Shown here in pieces: positions 35,590 through 44,013 of a DNA stretch of 45,529 nt; position 1 is the stretch's first letter, and each line of letters starts with the position of its first letter. The stretch is from Yoonia sp. (GTDB taxonomy: Bacteria > Pseudomonadota > Alphaproteobacteria > Rhodobacterales > Rhodobacteraceae), in NCBI GenBank assembly GCA_029252195.1, contig JAQXBV010000070.1:1-45529 (forward strand). The letters run 5' to 3'. The notes below the pieces were generated by a model, which searched no databases, was not told where the DNA came from, and saw nothing but the letters and a program-made list of their open reading frames with translations. The translations under genes and the position numbers were made by a program.

Positions 35590-35601
35590 AACATATATGT
35601 T
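35590..35601. promoter_or_regulatory. Palindrome upstream of the Nudix gene
   Basis: AACATATATGTT is a perfect 12-base palindrome in an AT-rich stretch 37 bases upstream of the start codon. It might be an operator; no regulator is identified. Confidence 0.3.
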
Positions 35602-35637
35602 AGTGAAATCTCAATAATAAAAGACTATTAGCAGGTT

Positions 35638-36096
35638 ATGATGATTTCTTTTCTCCGCTCCTTCTGGACAGGCGTTTTGCGCCCCTTTTTTCAGCGGCCC
35701 CCTGCGCTGCAATTGGCGGCGCTTTGCCATCGTCGCACGGACGACGGCAAAGTGGTCCTCTTGGTCAGCTCGTCGTCTGGGCGCTGGATCTTGCCGAAAG
35801 GCTGGCCGATTGATGGTATGACAGCCGCCGAAGCCGCCGCGCAGGAAGCGTGGGAAGAAGGCGGCGTTAAGGCGTCAAAAGTCGGTCAATCATCTTTGGG
35901 ATCTTTCTACGGGCGTAAAACCTACAGCAACGGGCGATCCGAACCCTGCGAAACATTGGTCTACAAGTTGAAGGTCGCGGATGTGGCCAATGACTTTCCG
36001 GAGGCGAACCGCAGAGACCGGATTTGGGTCACTCCTGCGAAGGCTGCTGAACTGGTGGATAATGCACAACTAAAGTCACTTTTGGCGAAGTTCTAG
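35638..36096 (+). CDS. Nudix hydrolase
   Basis: 152 residues of the PKGW Nudix subgroup, which includes diphosphoinositol-polyphosphate and dinucleoside-polyphosphate hydrolases. The box reads GWPIDGMTAAEAAAQEAWEE then GGV (about residues 60-82). The catalytic EAWEE glutamates are kept but the usual Arg of REUXEE is Gln. Ribosome-binding AGCAGG lies just upstream. A double ATG leaves the start uncertain by one codon. The next gene is a phosphate transporter. Confidence 0.88.
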   Translation: MMISFLRSFWTGVLRPFFQRPPALQLAALCHRRTDDGKVVLLVSSSSGRWILPKGWPIDGMTAAEAAAQEAWEEGGVKASKVGQSSLGSFYGRKTYSNGRSEPCETLVYKLKVADVANDFPEANRRDRIWVTPAKAAELVDNAQLKSLLAKF

Positions 36097-36180
36097 GCAC
36101 TCAGGGCAACTCAGCGTTGAAAAACATCGCCGTGGCCGTTACCCCTCGCGTGGAAACGATACATCCATAAGGGGCGGCAC

Positions 36181-37662
36181 ATGTCGACGAACAGCTCAGA
36201 CCACAACTGGAAAACGCTTGATCGGGATCTGGGGCGGATTGCGTCATTTGAATCCGCGACGCTCTATGTGGCCAAACCCTTGGTTGGTTTGGGCATTGCC
36301 TTGGTATTCATCTTACTTGCAGGCCTCGCAGCATCCATACTTTTTGCTGGAACTTCAACATCTTACGTCGTGATCGCCGCCGCGGCTGTCGGGGCGTACA
36401 TGGCCGTCAATATTGGTGCGAACGATGTGGCCAACAACATGGGCCCGGCAGTAGGCGCCAATGCCCTGACGATGGGCGGCGCCATTCTGATCGCGGCCTT
36501 GTGTGAAACTGCGGGAGCGCTCCTTGCGGGCGGCGATGTCGTTTCAACCATTTCGAAGGGAATCATCAACCCCGAAAGCGTATCAGGCCACGACGTCTTT
36601 ATCTGGGCGATGATGGCTGCGCTGATATCCTCGGCGCTTTGGGTCAATTTGGCCACGTGGCTTGGCGCGCCTGTCTCAACCACACACGCTGTCGTTGGCG
36701 GCGTCATGGGGTCTGGGATCGCTGCTGCAGGTTTTGCAGCCGTGAATTGGCCGACGATGGGAACAATCGCCGCAAGCTGGGTGATTTCACCGGTGCTCGG
36801 CGGAACAATTGCGGCCCTGTTTTTGTGGTTTATCAAATCTTATATCATCTACCAAGAGGACAAGATTGCAGCGGCCCGCAAATGGGTGCCTGTCCTGATC
36901 GCGATTATGGCCGGCGTTTTTGCGACCTATCTCGCGATGAAGGGGCTCAAAAAGGTCATCGATATCAGCGGCACAACAGCGGTTTTGACCGGAGTTGGCG
37001 TGGGGATAGTCACCTATTTCGGCGCGGTCCCCGTGGTGAAACGTCAGTCTGAGGGCCTTGAAAACCGCAATCGGTCTCTCAAGGTGCTGTTCACTGTACC
37101 ATTGGTTATTTCGGCAGCGCTTTTGTCCTTCGCACATGGGGCAAACGATGTAGCCAATGCCGTTGGACCATTGGCCGCGATCGTGCATGCTGAACAGTTC
37201 GGGGAGTTCGCCGGAAAGGTGGAAATCCCAGTCTGGGTGATGGTCATTGGCGCTCTTGGGCTGTCGTTTGGACTTGTGCTCTTTGGGCCAAAACTCATCC
37301 GGATGGTTGGCAATCAAATCACCAAACTGAACCCGATGCGCGCATATTGCGTAGCCCTTTCTGCCGCGATCACAGTGATCGTCGCAAGTTGGTTGGGGCT
37401 GCCTGTATCTTCGACGCATATCGCCATTGGCGGCGTGTTTGGTGTTGGCTTTTTCCGCGAATATCATGAAGAGCGTCGCGCTCGTCTCTCAAATGCTACT
37501 CGCGCCGAAGCGGAACGCATCGCACCAGAAGAACGGCGCCGGCGTAAACTGGTCCGCCGCTCCCACTTCATGACGATTATCGCGGCATGGGTCGTTACCG
37601 TTCCCGCTGCAGCGTTTATGTCGGGCGTCATTTTCTTGATTTTACACGGTGCTTTTGGATAA
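36181..37662 (+). CDS. pit: PiT-family inorganic phosphate transporter
   Basis: 493 residues, about 11 membrane helices, with the duplicated PiT signature GANDVANNMGPAVGA (near 79) and GANDVANAVGPLAAI (near 320). A basic cytoplasmic loop (EERRRRKLVRRSH) precedes the last helix. It takes up metal-phosphate with protons at the inner membrane. No convincing Pho box is visible upstream. A strong hairpin follows its stop. Confidence 0.95.
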   Translation: MSTNSSDHNWKTLDRDLGRIASFESATLYVAKPLVGLGIALVFILLAGLAASILFAGTSTSYVVIAAAAVGAYMAVNIGANDVANNMGPAVGANALTMGGAILIAALCETAGALLAGGDVVSTISKGIINPESVSGHDVFIWAMMAALISSALWVNLATWLGAPVSTTHAVVGGVMGSGIAAAGFAAVNWPTMGTIAASWVISPVLGGTIAALFLWFIKSYIIYQEDKIAAARKWVPVLIAIMAGVFATYLAMKGLKKVIDISGTTAVLTGVGVGIVTYFGAVPVVKRQSEGLENRNRSLKVLFTVPLVISAALLSFAHGANDVANAVGPLAAIVHAEQFGEFAGKVEIPVWVMVIGALGLSFGLVLFGPKLIRMVGNQITKLNPMRAYCVALSAAITVIVASWLGLPVSSTHIAIGGVFGVGFFREYHEERRARLSNATRAEAERIAPEERRRRKLVRRSHFMTIIAAWVVTVPAAAFMSGVIFLILHGAFG

Positions 37663-37699
37663 AAATAACCCTGCGGCAGACCCAATCTGCGGCAGGGTT
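37661..37699 (-). terminator. Long hairpin between pit and argF, terminator for argF
   Basis: AACCCTGC (37667-37674) pairs with GCAGGGTT (37692-37699), and inside GCAGA pairs with TCTGC around a CCCAA loop. On the minus strand ATTTTTATCC follows, so it should terminate argD-argF. It may also protect or end the pit transcript. Confidence 0.75.
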
Positions 37700-37760
37700 A
37701 AGCAATGCGTGTTTTCTCGGACTCCCGAGGGGGGCGACCATTTTTCGGCGAAAAATGGAG

Positions 37761-38666
37761 TTACACACCGAGACAATGCCGCATGATCGCCTTTTGAACG
37801 TGCAGTCTGTTTTCGGCCTCGTCAAAAATAACCGAATGCGGACCGTCCATAACCGATGAAGTGGCCTCATCGTCGCGGTGCGCAGGCAGACAATGCATGA
37901 AAAGAGCATCTGGCTTTGCCTTCTCCATAAGTGCATCGTTGACCTGATAGCCGCGCAATTGATTGTGGCGCCGCTCGCGTGCGGATTGTGGATCGTGCAT
38001 CGACACCCATGTATCAGTCACGACCAGATCCGCGCCGGCAACAGCCTCGTTAGGATTACGCACGGTTGTATAGAGGCCATCCAAAGCGCGCTCCGGATCG
38101 AGCGTTTCCGGTCCCGTGAAGACCAGCTCGAAATCAAACTGCTTGGCCGCATGCGCAAAACTCGCAAAGACGTTGTTGCCATCCCCTGACCAGACAACTT
38201 TCTTGCCTCTTATCGGGCCGTTATGTTCTTCAAAAGTCATGATATCAGCCATGATTTGGCAAGGGTGGGTGCGGTTGGTCAAACCGTTTATCACAGGTAC
38301 CGTTGCGTATTCGGCCATGTCCAACAGCGTCTGCTCTTCAAAGGTCCGGATCATGATCAAATCAACGTAGCGTGACAAAACACGCGCCGTATCGGCAATT
38401 GTCTCGCCATGACCGAGCTGCATATCAGCCCCAGAAAGCACCATCGTTTGCCCGCCCATTTGGCGCACGCCCACGTCAAAGCTCACGCGCGTCCGCGTCG
38501 ACGGCTTTTCAAATATCAGAGCAACCATTTGCCCCGCGAGGGGTTGATCGGCGTCAAGTGTGCCTTTGGAAAGACCACGGCGGGCGTCTTTCATGCTGCG
38601 CGCGTTCGTGATGATGTTGCGCAAATCTGATTGCGGTGTCGTATGGATATCAAGAAAATGTGTCAT
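37761..38666 (-). CDS. argF: Ornithine carbamoyltransferase
   Basis: 301 residues. It carbamoylates ornithine to citrulline in arginine synthesis. The carbamoyl-phosphate loop STRTR is at 56-60, with HPCQ near 132 and MHCLPAHR near the C-terminus for ornithine. ATG 38666 (MTHFLDIH) is chosen; the open frame upstream is intergenic repeat and argD sequence. It follows argD on the same strand across a 70-base repeat-bearing gap. Confidence 0.96.
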   Translation of the reverse strand: MTHFLDIHTTPQSDLRNIITNARSMKDARRGLSKGTLDADQPLAGQMVALIFEKPSTRTRVSFDVGVRQMGGQTMVLSGADMQLGHGETIADTARVLSRYVDLIMIRTFEEQTLLDMAEYATVPVINGLTNRTHPCQIMADIMTFEEHNGPIRGKKVVWSGDGNNVFASFAHAAKQFDFELVFTGPETLDPERALDGLYTTVRNPNEAVAGADLVVTDTWVSMHDPQSARERRHNQLRGYQVNDALMEKAKPDALFMHCLPAHRDDEATSSVMDGPHSVIFDEAENRLHVQKAIMRHCLGV

Positions 38667-38693
38667 AAGTCTTTTCGCTTTTGGCGGAAGGAA

Positions 38694-38752
38694 ATGGGGC
38701 TTTGCCCCCGGCCCAATGGGCCGCCCCCTGCATATTTTACTCGGAAGAAAGG
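38694..38752 (+). repeat. GC-hairpin plus tail intergenic repeat, copy C
   Basis: GGGGC-TTT-GCCCC with an extra CGGCCCAATGGGCCG hairpin is followed by CATATTTTACTCGGAAGAAA. It lies between argD and argF, on the strand opposite to transcription. Confidence 0.5.
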
Positions 38753-39915
38753 CTCTTGGCCGCTTTATCCAATAGGGTGACGACCATGCGTATATCATCA
38801 TCGCTGATATTAAGCGGTGGCAGCAGGCGGATGACATTGTCGGCGGCAGGCACCGTGAGAACGCCTTGGGCATATCCTGCCTTCACAATATCGGTGTTCG
38901 TCGCTTTACACTTGAGACCCAACATGAGCCCTGTACCGCGCACACTTTCAAACACATCCGGATAGGAGGCGACCAAGCCTTCAAGCTTCTGGCGCATGAT
39001 CCCACCTTTACGGTTCACCTCAGCCAGAAACGCGTCGTCGGCGATGATCTCCATCACCTTCCCCCCCACGGCACAAGCCAATGGATTGCCGCCATAAGTA
39101 GACCCATGGGTGCCCGCAACCATACCGGAGGCCGCATTTTCGGTAGCCAGCACGGCACCAAGAGGGAAGCCCCCGCCGATGCCTTTTGCGACCATCATAA
39201 TGTCAGGCGTGACCCCTGCCCATTCATGCGCGAAGAGCTTACCAGTGCGGCCCATGCCACATTGCACCTCGTCGAGCATCATCAGGATGCCATGCTCGTC
39301 GCACAGATCCCGCAGGCCCTTCAGGCAGACGTCTGGCATGGGGCGAATACCGCCTTCGCCCTGCACAGGTTCGACCAAGATGCCCGCAACGGTTGGCGAT
39401 TTCGCCGCTTCGGTCAGCGCTGCGTGATCGCCAAATTCCAAGTGGATAAAGCCGGGAAGGAGCGGGCCGAACCCTTTGGTCATCTTCTGAGAGCCAGCGG
39501 CGGCAATACCCGCGCTAGAGCGCCCATGAAACGAGCCCGAGAAGGTGATGATATCGGTGCGCGCGGTATCGCCCTTATCATACCAGTATTTGCGCGCCAT
39601 TTTGACGGCCAACTCGCAGGCTTCGGTCCCGGAATTGGTGAAAAATGCCGTATCCGCAAAAGTTTTATCCACCAACGCATCCGCCAGCTTTTGCTGCGCA
39701 GGGATGTTGTAGAGGTTGGAAACATGCCACAGCGTATTGGCCTGCTCGGTCAAAACAGCCACAAGTTCAGGTGCGGCGTGGCCAAGTGAATTCACCGCGA
39801 TCCCAGCGCCCAAATCCAAGAAACGTCGGCCATCTGCCTCGGTGAGCCAAGAGCCTTCTCCCTTTACAAAGGTGAGCGGCGCACGCGAATAAGTCGGCAG
39901 AACGGATGGGATCAT
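38737..39915 (-). CDS. argD: Acetylornithine aminotransferase
   Basis: 392 residues, class-III PLP aminotransferase. It makes N-acetylornithine and probably also serves in lysine synthesis. The PLP lysine is in [26 protein letters not shown] holds the cofactor aspartate, and [15 protein letters not shown] binds phosphate. ATG 39915 ([14 protein letters not shown]) is the typical start. It is the first gene of argD-argF. Confidence 0.95.
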   Translation of the reverse strand: MIPSVLPTYSRAPLTFVKGEGSWLTEADGRRFLDLGAGIAVNSLGHAAPELVAVLTEQANTLWHVSNLYNIPAQQKLADALVDKTFADTAFFTNSGTEACELAVKMARKYWYDKGDTARTDIITFSGSFHGRSSAGIAAAGSQKMTKGFGPLLPGFIHLEFGDHAALTEAAKSPTVAGILVEPVQGEGGIRPMPDVCLKGLRDLCDEHGILMMLDEVQCGMGRTGKLFAHEWAGVTPDIMMVAKGIGGGFPLGAVLATENAASGMVAGTHGSTYGGNPLACAVGGKVMEIIADDAFLAEVNRKGGIMRQKLEGLVASYPDVFESVRGTGLMLGLKCKATNTDIVKAGYAQGVLTVPAADNVIRLLPPLNISDDDIRMVVTLLDKAAKSLSSE

Positions 39916-40111
39916 AGCGAAATCAGCCTTTGCTGGATAAAAGAAGCCCGATTGGTGCCAATGGCGGGGCGTCATGTCAACGATTTTTCGGAAAATAATG
40001 GACGTGCGTGATCAGGCGACGGGATTAGCGTCGGCGTCGGATCACATATGTGGCACAGATCATCATGGGTGATGACGTAGTGGAAAGTCGCGGATTTGAA
40101 AAGACGCAAAC

Positions 40112-40930
40112 TTATGCCTTCAAACGATACCCCGTATTCATCCACCGCCAGCAGATGCCAACGACAACCGCGCAGGCGGCCCCCACAACACAAAGCCCAA
40201 TCCACGGGCTGCTGTCAGACACCCCGATCATCCCCCAACGCACACCGTCGATAATATAGAAAAACGGGTTGGCGTGAGACATAGCGCGCAGCCAGCTTGG
40301 CAGCGCGTCGATGGAATAGAATGTGCCCGACAGGAACGCGAGCGGGGTCACAAGGAAGTTCGAGATCGCGGAAAGCTGGTCGAATTTATTGGCAAAGATG
40401 CCTGCAATCAGGCCAAGCCCCCCCATCAGGATCGACCCGAGCAGCACAAAGAGGATCACCCAGAACGGATTGATCATACCGACACCCAGGAAGATCCAGC
40501 AGCCCAGTGCAATCACCACGGCGACCAAGGCACCACGTGCAACAGCGCCGCAGATATAGCCCGTGACAAGTTCAGCGGCCGAAAGTGGCGGCATCAATGT
40601 ATCCACGATATTACCCTGCACCTTCGCCGAGGCGAGGCTGGACGATGTATTGGCAAAAGCGTTCTGGATCACGGTCATCGTCAAAATACCGGGAGCGAGG
40701 AATGTCATAAACGGCACGCCCATCACATCGCCGCGCTGCGGGCCGATCGCGATGGTAAAAATCATCAAGAACAGGCCCGCGTTGATCAGCGGGGCCATAA
40801 CCGTTTGCGACCAGACATTCATGAACCGCTTGACCTCACGGCGCATCAGCGTCCATGTGCCCAGCCAGTTGACACGGCCAAATCGGCGCACGCCCATATC
40901 GGCCTGTTTCTGTCCAATTTGTTGATTCAT
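40112..40930 (-). CDS. ABC-2 type transporter permease
   Basis: 272 residues from ATG 40930 (MNQQIGQK), with six membrane helices and the ABC-2 signature NPFFYIIDGVRWGMIG near the C-terminus. It resembles YadH-like exporters. No ATP-binding partner is adjacent, so the ATPase must be elsewhere or beyond the window. It is divergent from gcrA. Confidence 0.85.
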   Translation of the reverse strand: MNQQIGQKQADMGVRRFGRVNWLGTWTLMRREVKRFMNVWSQTVMAPLINAGLFLMIFTIAIGPQRGDVMGVPFMTFLAPGILTMTVIQNAFANTSSSLASAKVQGNIVDTLMPPLSAAELVTGYICGAVARGALVAVVIALGCWIFLGVGMINPFWVILFVLLGSILMGGLGLIAGIFANKFDQLSAISNFLVTPLAFLSGTFYSIDALPSWLRAMSHANPFFYIIDGVRWGMIGVSDSSPWIGLCVVGAACAVVVGICWRWMNTGYRLKA

Positions 40931-41060
40931 CGCCTCACCTCGTCTCAATTCAGCAGATGCGCTTCACATCCGGCCTTACAATGCTTACAATAGGTGATTG
41001 AACAAATAGGCAAGGCCCGATGTGCGCGTCACATCCAGCCCGAAAATCAAAGGAATATGG

Positions 41061-41699
41061 ATGTCCTGGACAGATGAGCGCGTCGAGACGCTTAAAAAGA
41101 TGTGGGGAGAGGGCCAATCGGCCAGCCAGATCGCCAAGGAATTGGGCGGTGTGACCCGCAATGCTGTGATCGGTAAAGTTCACCGCTTGGGCCTGTCCAA
41201 TCGGGCAGGGTCAGCCGGAACTGCAGCCCCGGCAAAAGCTGCCGTGAAAGAGAAACCAGCGCCGAAGGCACCTGCTGCTGCCGCCGCCGCGCCAAAAGCG
41301 CCGCCAAAGCCGAAGACGACAGGAACAACGGCTGCGCCTTCGGCGAAGGCCAAGAAAGACGATGACGAGGAAGAGGTCTTGGAACTCGACGAGAACGGAA
41401 TCCCGATCTCTGCTGCGCGCCGTGCGATTATTCCTGCAGGCCAGCCTTTGCCACCGCAACCTTCTGCGAACGAGATTTCGCCAGAAGCACTGGCGAAAGT
41501 GTCCGAAGTCGAAAAAACAGCAAAGCGTTTGACGCTGATGGAATTGACCGAAAAGACATGCAAATGGCCTGTTGGCGATCCTGCAACGGATGATTTCTGG
41601 TTCTGCGGATTGAACGTGCAAACGGGCAAACCCTACTGCGAAGCGCACGTCGGAGTCGCGTTCCAGCCCATGTCATCGCGGCGCGATCGCCGCCGTTAA
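41061..41699 (+). CDS. gcrA: GcrA cell cycle regulator
   Basis: 212 residues. The N-terminal homeodomain-like helix-turn-helix MSWTDERVETLKKMWGEGQS and ASQIAKELGGVTRNAVIGKV is the GcrA hallmark. An Ala/Pro/Lys-rich linker (about 60-110) and a C-terminal sigma-70-binding region with CKWPVGDP and DFWFCGL follow. It works with methylated GANTC sites in alphaproteobacteria. ATG 41061 lies after AAAGGA. A REP copy and a terminator follow. Confidence 0.95.
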   Translation: MSWTDERVETLKKMWGEGQSASQIAKELGGVTRNAVIGKVHRLGLSNRAGSAGTAAPAKAAVKEKPAPKAPAAAAAAPKAPPKPKTTGTTAAPSAKAKKDDDEEEVLELDENGIPISAARRAIIPAGQPLPPQPSANEISPEALAKVSEVEKTAKRLTLMELTEKTCKWPVGDPATDDFWFCGLNVQTGKPYCEAHVGVAFQPMSSRRDRRR

Positions 41700-41703
41700 G
41701 GGC

Positions 41704-41725
41704 GATGGGTTAAAACCCATCCTAC
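41704..41725 (-). repeat. REP palindrome, copy 5
   Basis: GATGGGTTAAAACCCATC followed by CTAC; on the minus strand it has the GTAG foot. It starts four bases past the gcrA stop. Confidence 0.8.
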
Positions 41726-41733
41726 GAAATTTG

Positions 41734-41768
41734 GGCCATCCACATCTGTGGGTGGCCTTTATTTATGG
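41734..41768 (+). terminator. Intrinsic terminator of gcrA
   Basis: GGCCATCCACA-TC-TGTGGGTGGCC (41734-41757) makes an 11-bp stem with one G-T pair, then TTTATTTAT. Confidence 0.85.
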
Positions 41769-41821
41769 CTTCCTTTGAGCAGATATCCTAGACTTTGTTC
41801 GGTCAACAGGGGAGATTTCAT

Positions 41822-42118
41822 ATGCCACAGTTCATCCTGACCTATCATGGCGGCAGCCAACCTGCGACGCCCGAAGAGGGCAAGGCACATCGGGCACGAT
41901 ACATCGAATGGATGCGTGAGTTGGACATGGTCGTCAGCCAACAGCCCCTCAAAAACACGATTGTACTGGGGGCGGATCAGATCGGTACGCCGATGATGGG
42001 TTACTCTATTCTCAACGCGTCCGACCTTGATGAAGCTCGCGCAATCGCCGGTAAATGCCCGTTCCTTGAGATAGAGAATGCGACGATGCAAGTCTCCGAA
42101 CTCATTGCTATGGGCTAA
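41822..42118 (+). CDS. YCII-related protein
   Basis: 98 residues of the DGPF/YCII alpha-beta ferredoxin-like family: MPQFILTYHGG, MGYSILNASDLDEARAIAGK and CPFLEIENATMQVSEL. Related proteins have an active-site His/Asp pair, but the reaction is mostly unknown. ATG 41822 is chosen; an upstream TTG would add nine residues. A short single-gene unit followed by a REP copy. Confidence 0.8.
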   Translation: MPQFILTYHGGSQPATPEEGKAHRARYIEWMRELDMVVSQQPLKNTIVLGADQIGTPMMGYSILNASDLDEARAIAGKCPFLEIENATMQVSELIAMG

Positions 42119-42124
42119 AACAAC

Positions 42125-42146
42125 ATAGGATGCGTCTTGACGCATT
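42125..42146 (+). repeat. REP palindrome, copy 6
   Basis: ATAG followed by GATGCGTCTTGACGCATT, eight pairs including one G-T. It lies just after the YCII gene. Confidence 0.75.
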
Positions 42147-42352
42147 CTCCCTTCACCATGACGTCTGTCTGGGAAAATGTATTCGCGGAAGCGGACAACT
42201 CCGAAGGCATAGCTCACAAATGAAGTCTGTTCGAAAGATAAAAGAAAAGGGTAATGCGCCACCGACCACTCACAGCAAGTGGCGCACCACGAGGAGTTAA
42301 AAACAACCTCCTCGGTCCTTAAAGTTAACCCAAATACACAAGCTAACTTGTC

Positions 42353-42392
42353 GTAGTTAAGTGCGAGGGCTTTGGCCGATAATTAACTACGG
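42353..42392. repeat. Inverted repeat upstream of the helical-repeat gene
   Basis: CGTAGTTAA (42353-42361) and TTAACTACG (42384-42392) are perfect 9-base arms with a 22-base spacer, about 100 bases before the start codon. Two-turn spacing of arms suggests a dimeric regulator site. Confidence 0.5.
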
Positions 42393-42495
42393 CCCCTGCA
42401 CACCTGTGACACTTGGGAGCGCAAACAATACCTTGCGCTTCCCGCCTCATATTCGCAAATTGAAAATACACAAATTGACATAAGAACCGGATGAC

Positions 42496-43833
42496 ATGCA
42501 GATCGTACTTTCGCTCAAAGATGACGGGATCATTTTGTCCCGAGACAGGATCATTCTGAATGAAGTGAAGGTCCGTAAATGGGGGGTGCTCCTGTGCGCG
42601 TTGGCCTGCCAGCAGCAAATGGGCGGGCCGCACTTGACGTTCGACCACCTCTACCAACAGGCGCTCTTCTCGCAGGGTCGTAAAGGCCACAAAACGCCGC
42701 GCACCGTCGGGGTCGAAATCGACAATTTTCGCAGACAAATGAAGGCGATTGGCCTGATAATATTGAAGCGTAAACGCGGATCCGCCACCACCTATGCATT
42801 TGATCCAGCGCTCTGCATCCTTGACGAGGAGGCTGATTTTTCGACGCGGCTCAATCACCTGCGCGGAAGCAGCGACGCCCTCGCATTCTGGATCAAACCG
42901 CCATTACCAATCCACCTCCCTTGGCTGTTTTCAAGCATGCGCGCTAAAGTCGCCTTTGCTCAAGGGCAGATCGACATCGCACTCAAACACCAACAAGCGG
43001 CCCTTGCCTTAACTCGTGATCCTTTTCTCAATGCCGCATCCTACGCAGAGGTTGCGCGTTTCGCCTACCGAGCGGACCGCGATCTTGCGCTCGATATGCG
43101 CGATCAGGCGATGGACTTTGTCGAAAGCGGGCGCATGAACGGGGCCATCGCACAAATTTTTGCGCCGCGTATTCGGGTCTCGTACGCGTTCCAAGATGAC
43201 GTGAGCGCCGAGGTTCAGTGCCAACAACTCGACGTGATCGCTGCCAATTACCTCAGCCGGGGGATAGATATCGCTGGACTTTGCCGCGCGCTCAACACAC
43301 GCGACGCAATGCGCCGCAGAGCCGCAACCGATAGCGCCGGCCTTGCCGACTTTCAACTTGCGAGCGCCTTGGCCATCGCGACCAACGACCCTGACCTTGT
43401 TCAGGCCAGCCTGTTCAACATCCTCGCTTGCCTCGAGTTTAGCACAGCCGTCACCCCGCAAGACAAGATCAAGGGCGCCGAAATCAACTCCTGGTTCTGC
43501 CAACAGTTTAACATTGGGCGCGACAGCGCCCAAGCCGAACTCCTACACGCACAATTCCACATCGAAAGCGGCGACTTCGATAAAGCGCGCACAGCGATCA
43601 AACGTGGCGTCACCCTCATCGCAGCGGGGCGCAACGCGACCGATGTAGCCTTCTTCTTCCTTGCCCGCGCAAACCTTGCTTATCAAACGACGCTTGTCGC
43701 AAAAGCAGCCGCCCACATGAACACAATCACCGCCCGCCTCACCCGAGCAGAACGTATCTACACGAGGGTCGGCAATGTCATCGGCGTCCGCAAAGTTGCG
43801 CAGCTAAAAGCCAAACTTGCACAAAGCGCCTAA
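42496..43833 (+). CDS. Helical-repeat protein with N-terminal winged-helix-like region
   Basis: 445 residues, not recognised. The first 110 resemble a winged helix-turn-helix of the OmpR/SARP kind (HLTFDHLYQQALF, then TVGVEIDNFRRQMKAIGLII). Residues 150-445 are nearly all helical, with TPR-like pairs (FAQGQIDIALKHQQAALAL, FHIESGDFDKARTAIKRGV). This would fit a signal-sensing transcription regulator related to SARP/LuxR-type helical regulators, but that is inference. An inverted repeat lies in its upstream region. It has no signal peptide and stands alone. Confidence 0.6.
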   Translation: MQIVLSLKDDGIILSRDRIILNEVKVRKWGVLLCALACQQQMGGPHLTFDHLYQQALFSQGRKGHKTPRTVGVEIDNFRRQMKAIGLIILKRKRGSATTYAFDPALCILDEEADFSTRLNHLRGSSDALAFWIKPPLPIHLPWLFSSMRAKVAFAQGQIDIALKHQQAALALTRDPFLNAASYAEVARFAYRADRDLALDMRDQAMDFVESGRMNGAIAQIFAPRIRVSYAFQDDVSAEVQCQQLDVIAANYLSRGIDIAGLCRALNTRDAMRRRAATDSAGLADFQLASALAIATNDPDLVQASLFNILACLEFSTAVTPQDKIKGAEINSWFCQQFNIGRDSAQAELLHAQFHIESGDFDKARTAIKRGVTLIAAGRNATDVAFFFLARANLAYQTTLVAKAAAHMNTITARLTRAERIYTRVGNVIGVRKVAQLKAKLAQSA

Positions 43834-43927
43834 CGAAGCGTGAACCAGATCGCCTTCAAAACATATCAAAGTTTCGTATTTGCGTCCGGCAACCCAGCCA
43901 CAAACACTCTCCTGAAAATACGAGCGC

Positions 43928-43970
43928 CTTCTTTTGGCCTCTAAATACTTTCGTCGGTGCCTCCCCCCTT
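43928..43970 (-). repeat. GC-rich plus tail intergenic repeat, copy D
   Basis: On the minus strand GGGGGAGGCACCGACGAAAG is followed by TATTTAGAGGCCAAAAGAAG, matching the tail of copy B. The hairpin part is weak here. Confidence 0.5.
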
Positions 43971-44013
43971 TGCCATCTTCCCCAACCCGCGCGTTTGACA
44001 TATAGCCAATCCC

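Larger units (their letters stand above)
42119..42495. other. 377-base gap before the helical-repeat gene
   Basis: It holds REP copy 6 at its left and an inverted repeat at 42353-42392. The remainder is AT-rich compared with the neighbours and has no convincing gene. It probably contains the promoter and control region of the gene at 42496. Confidence 0.5.
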
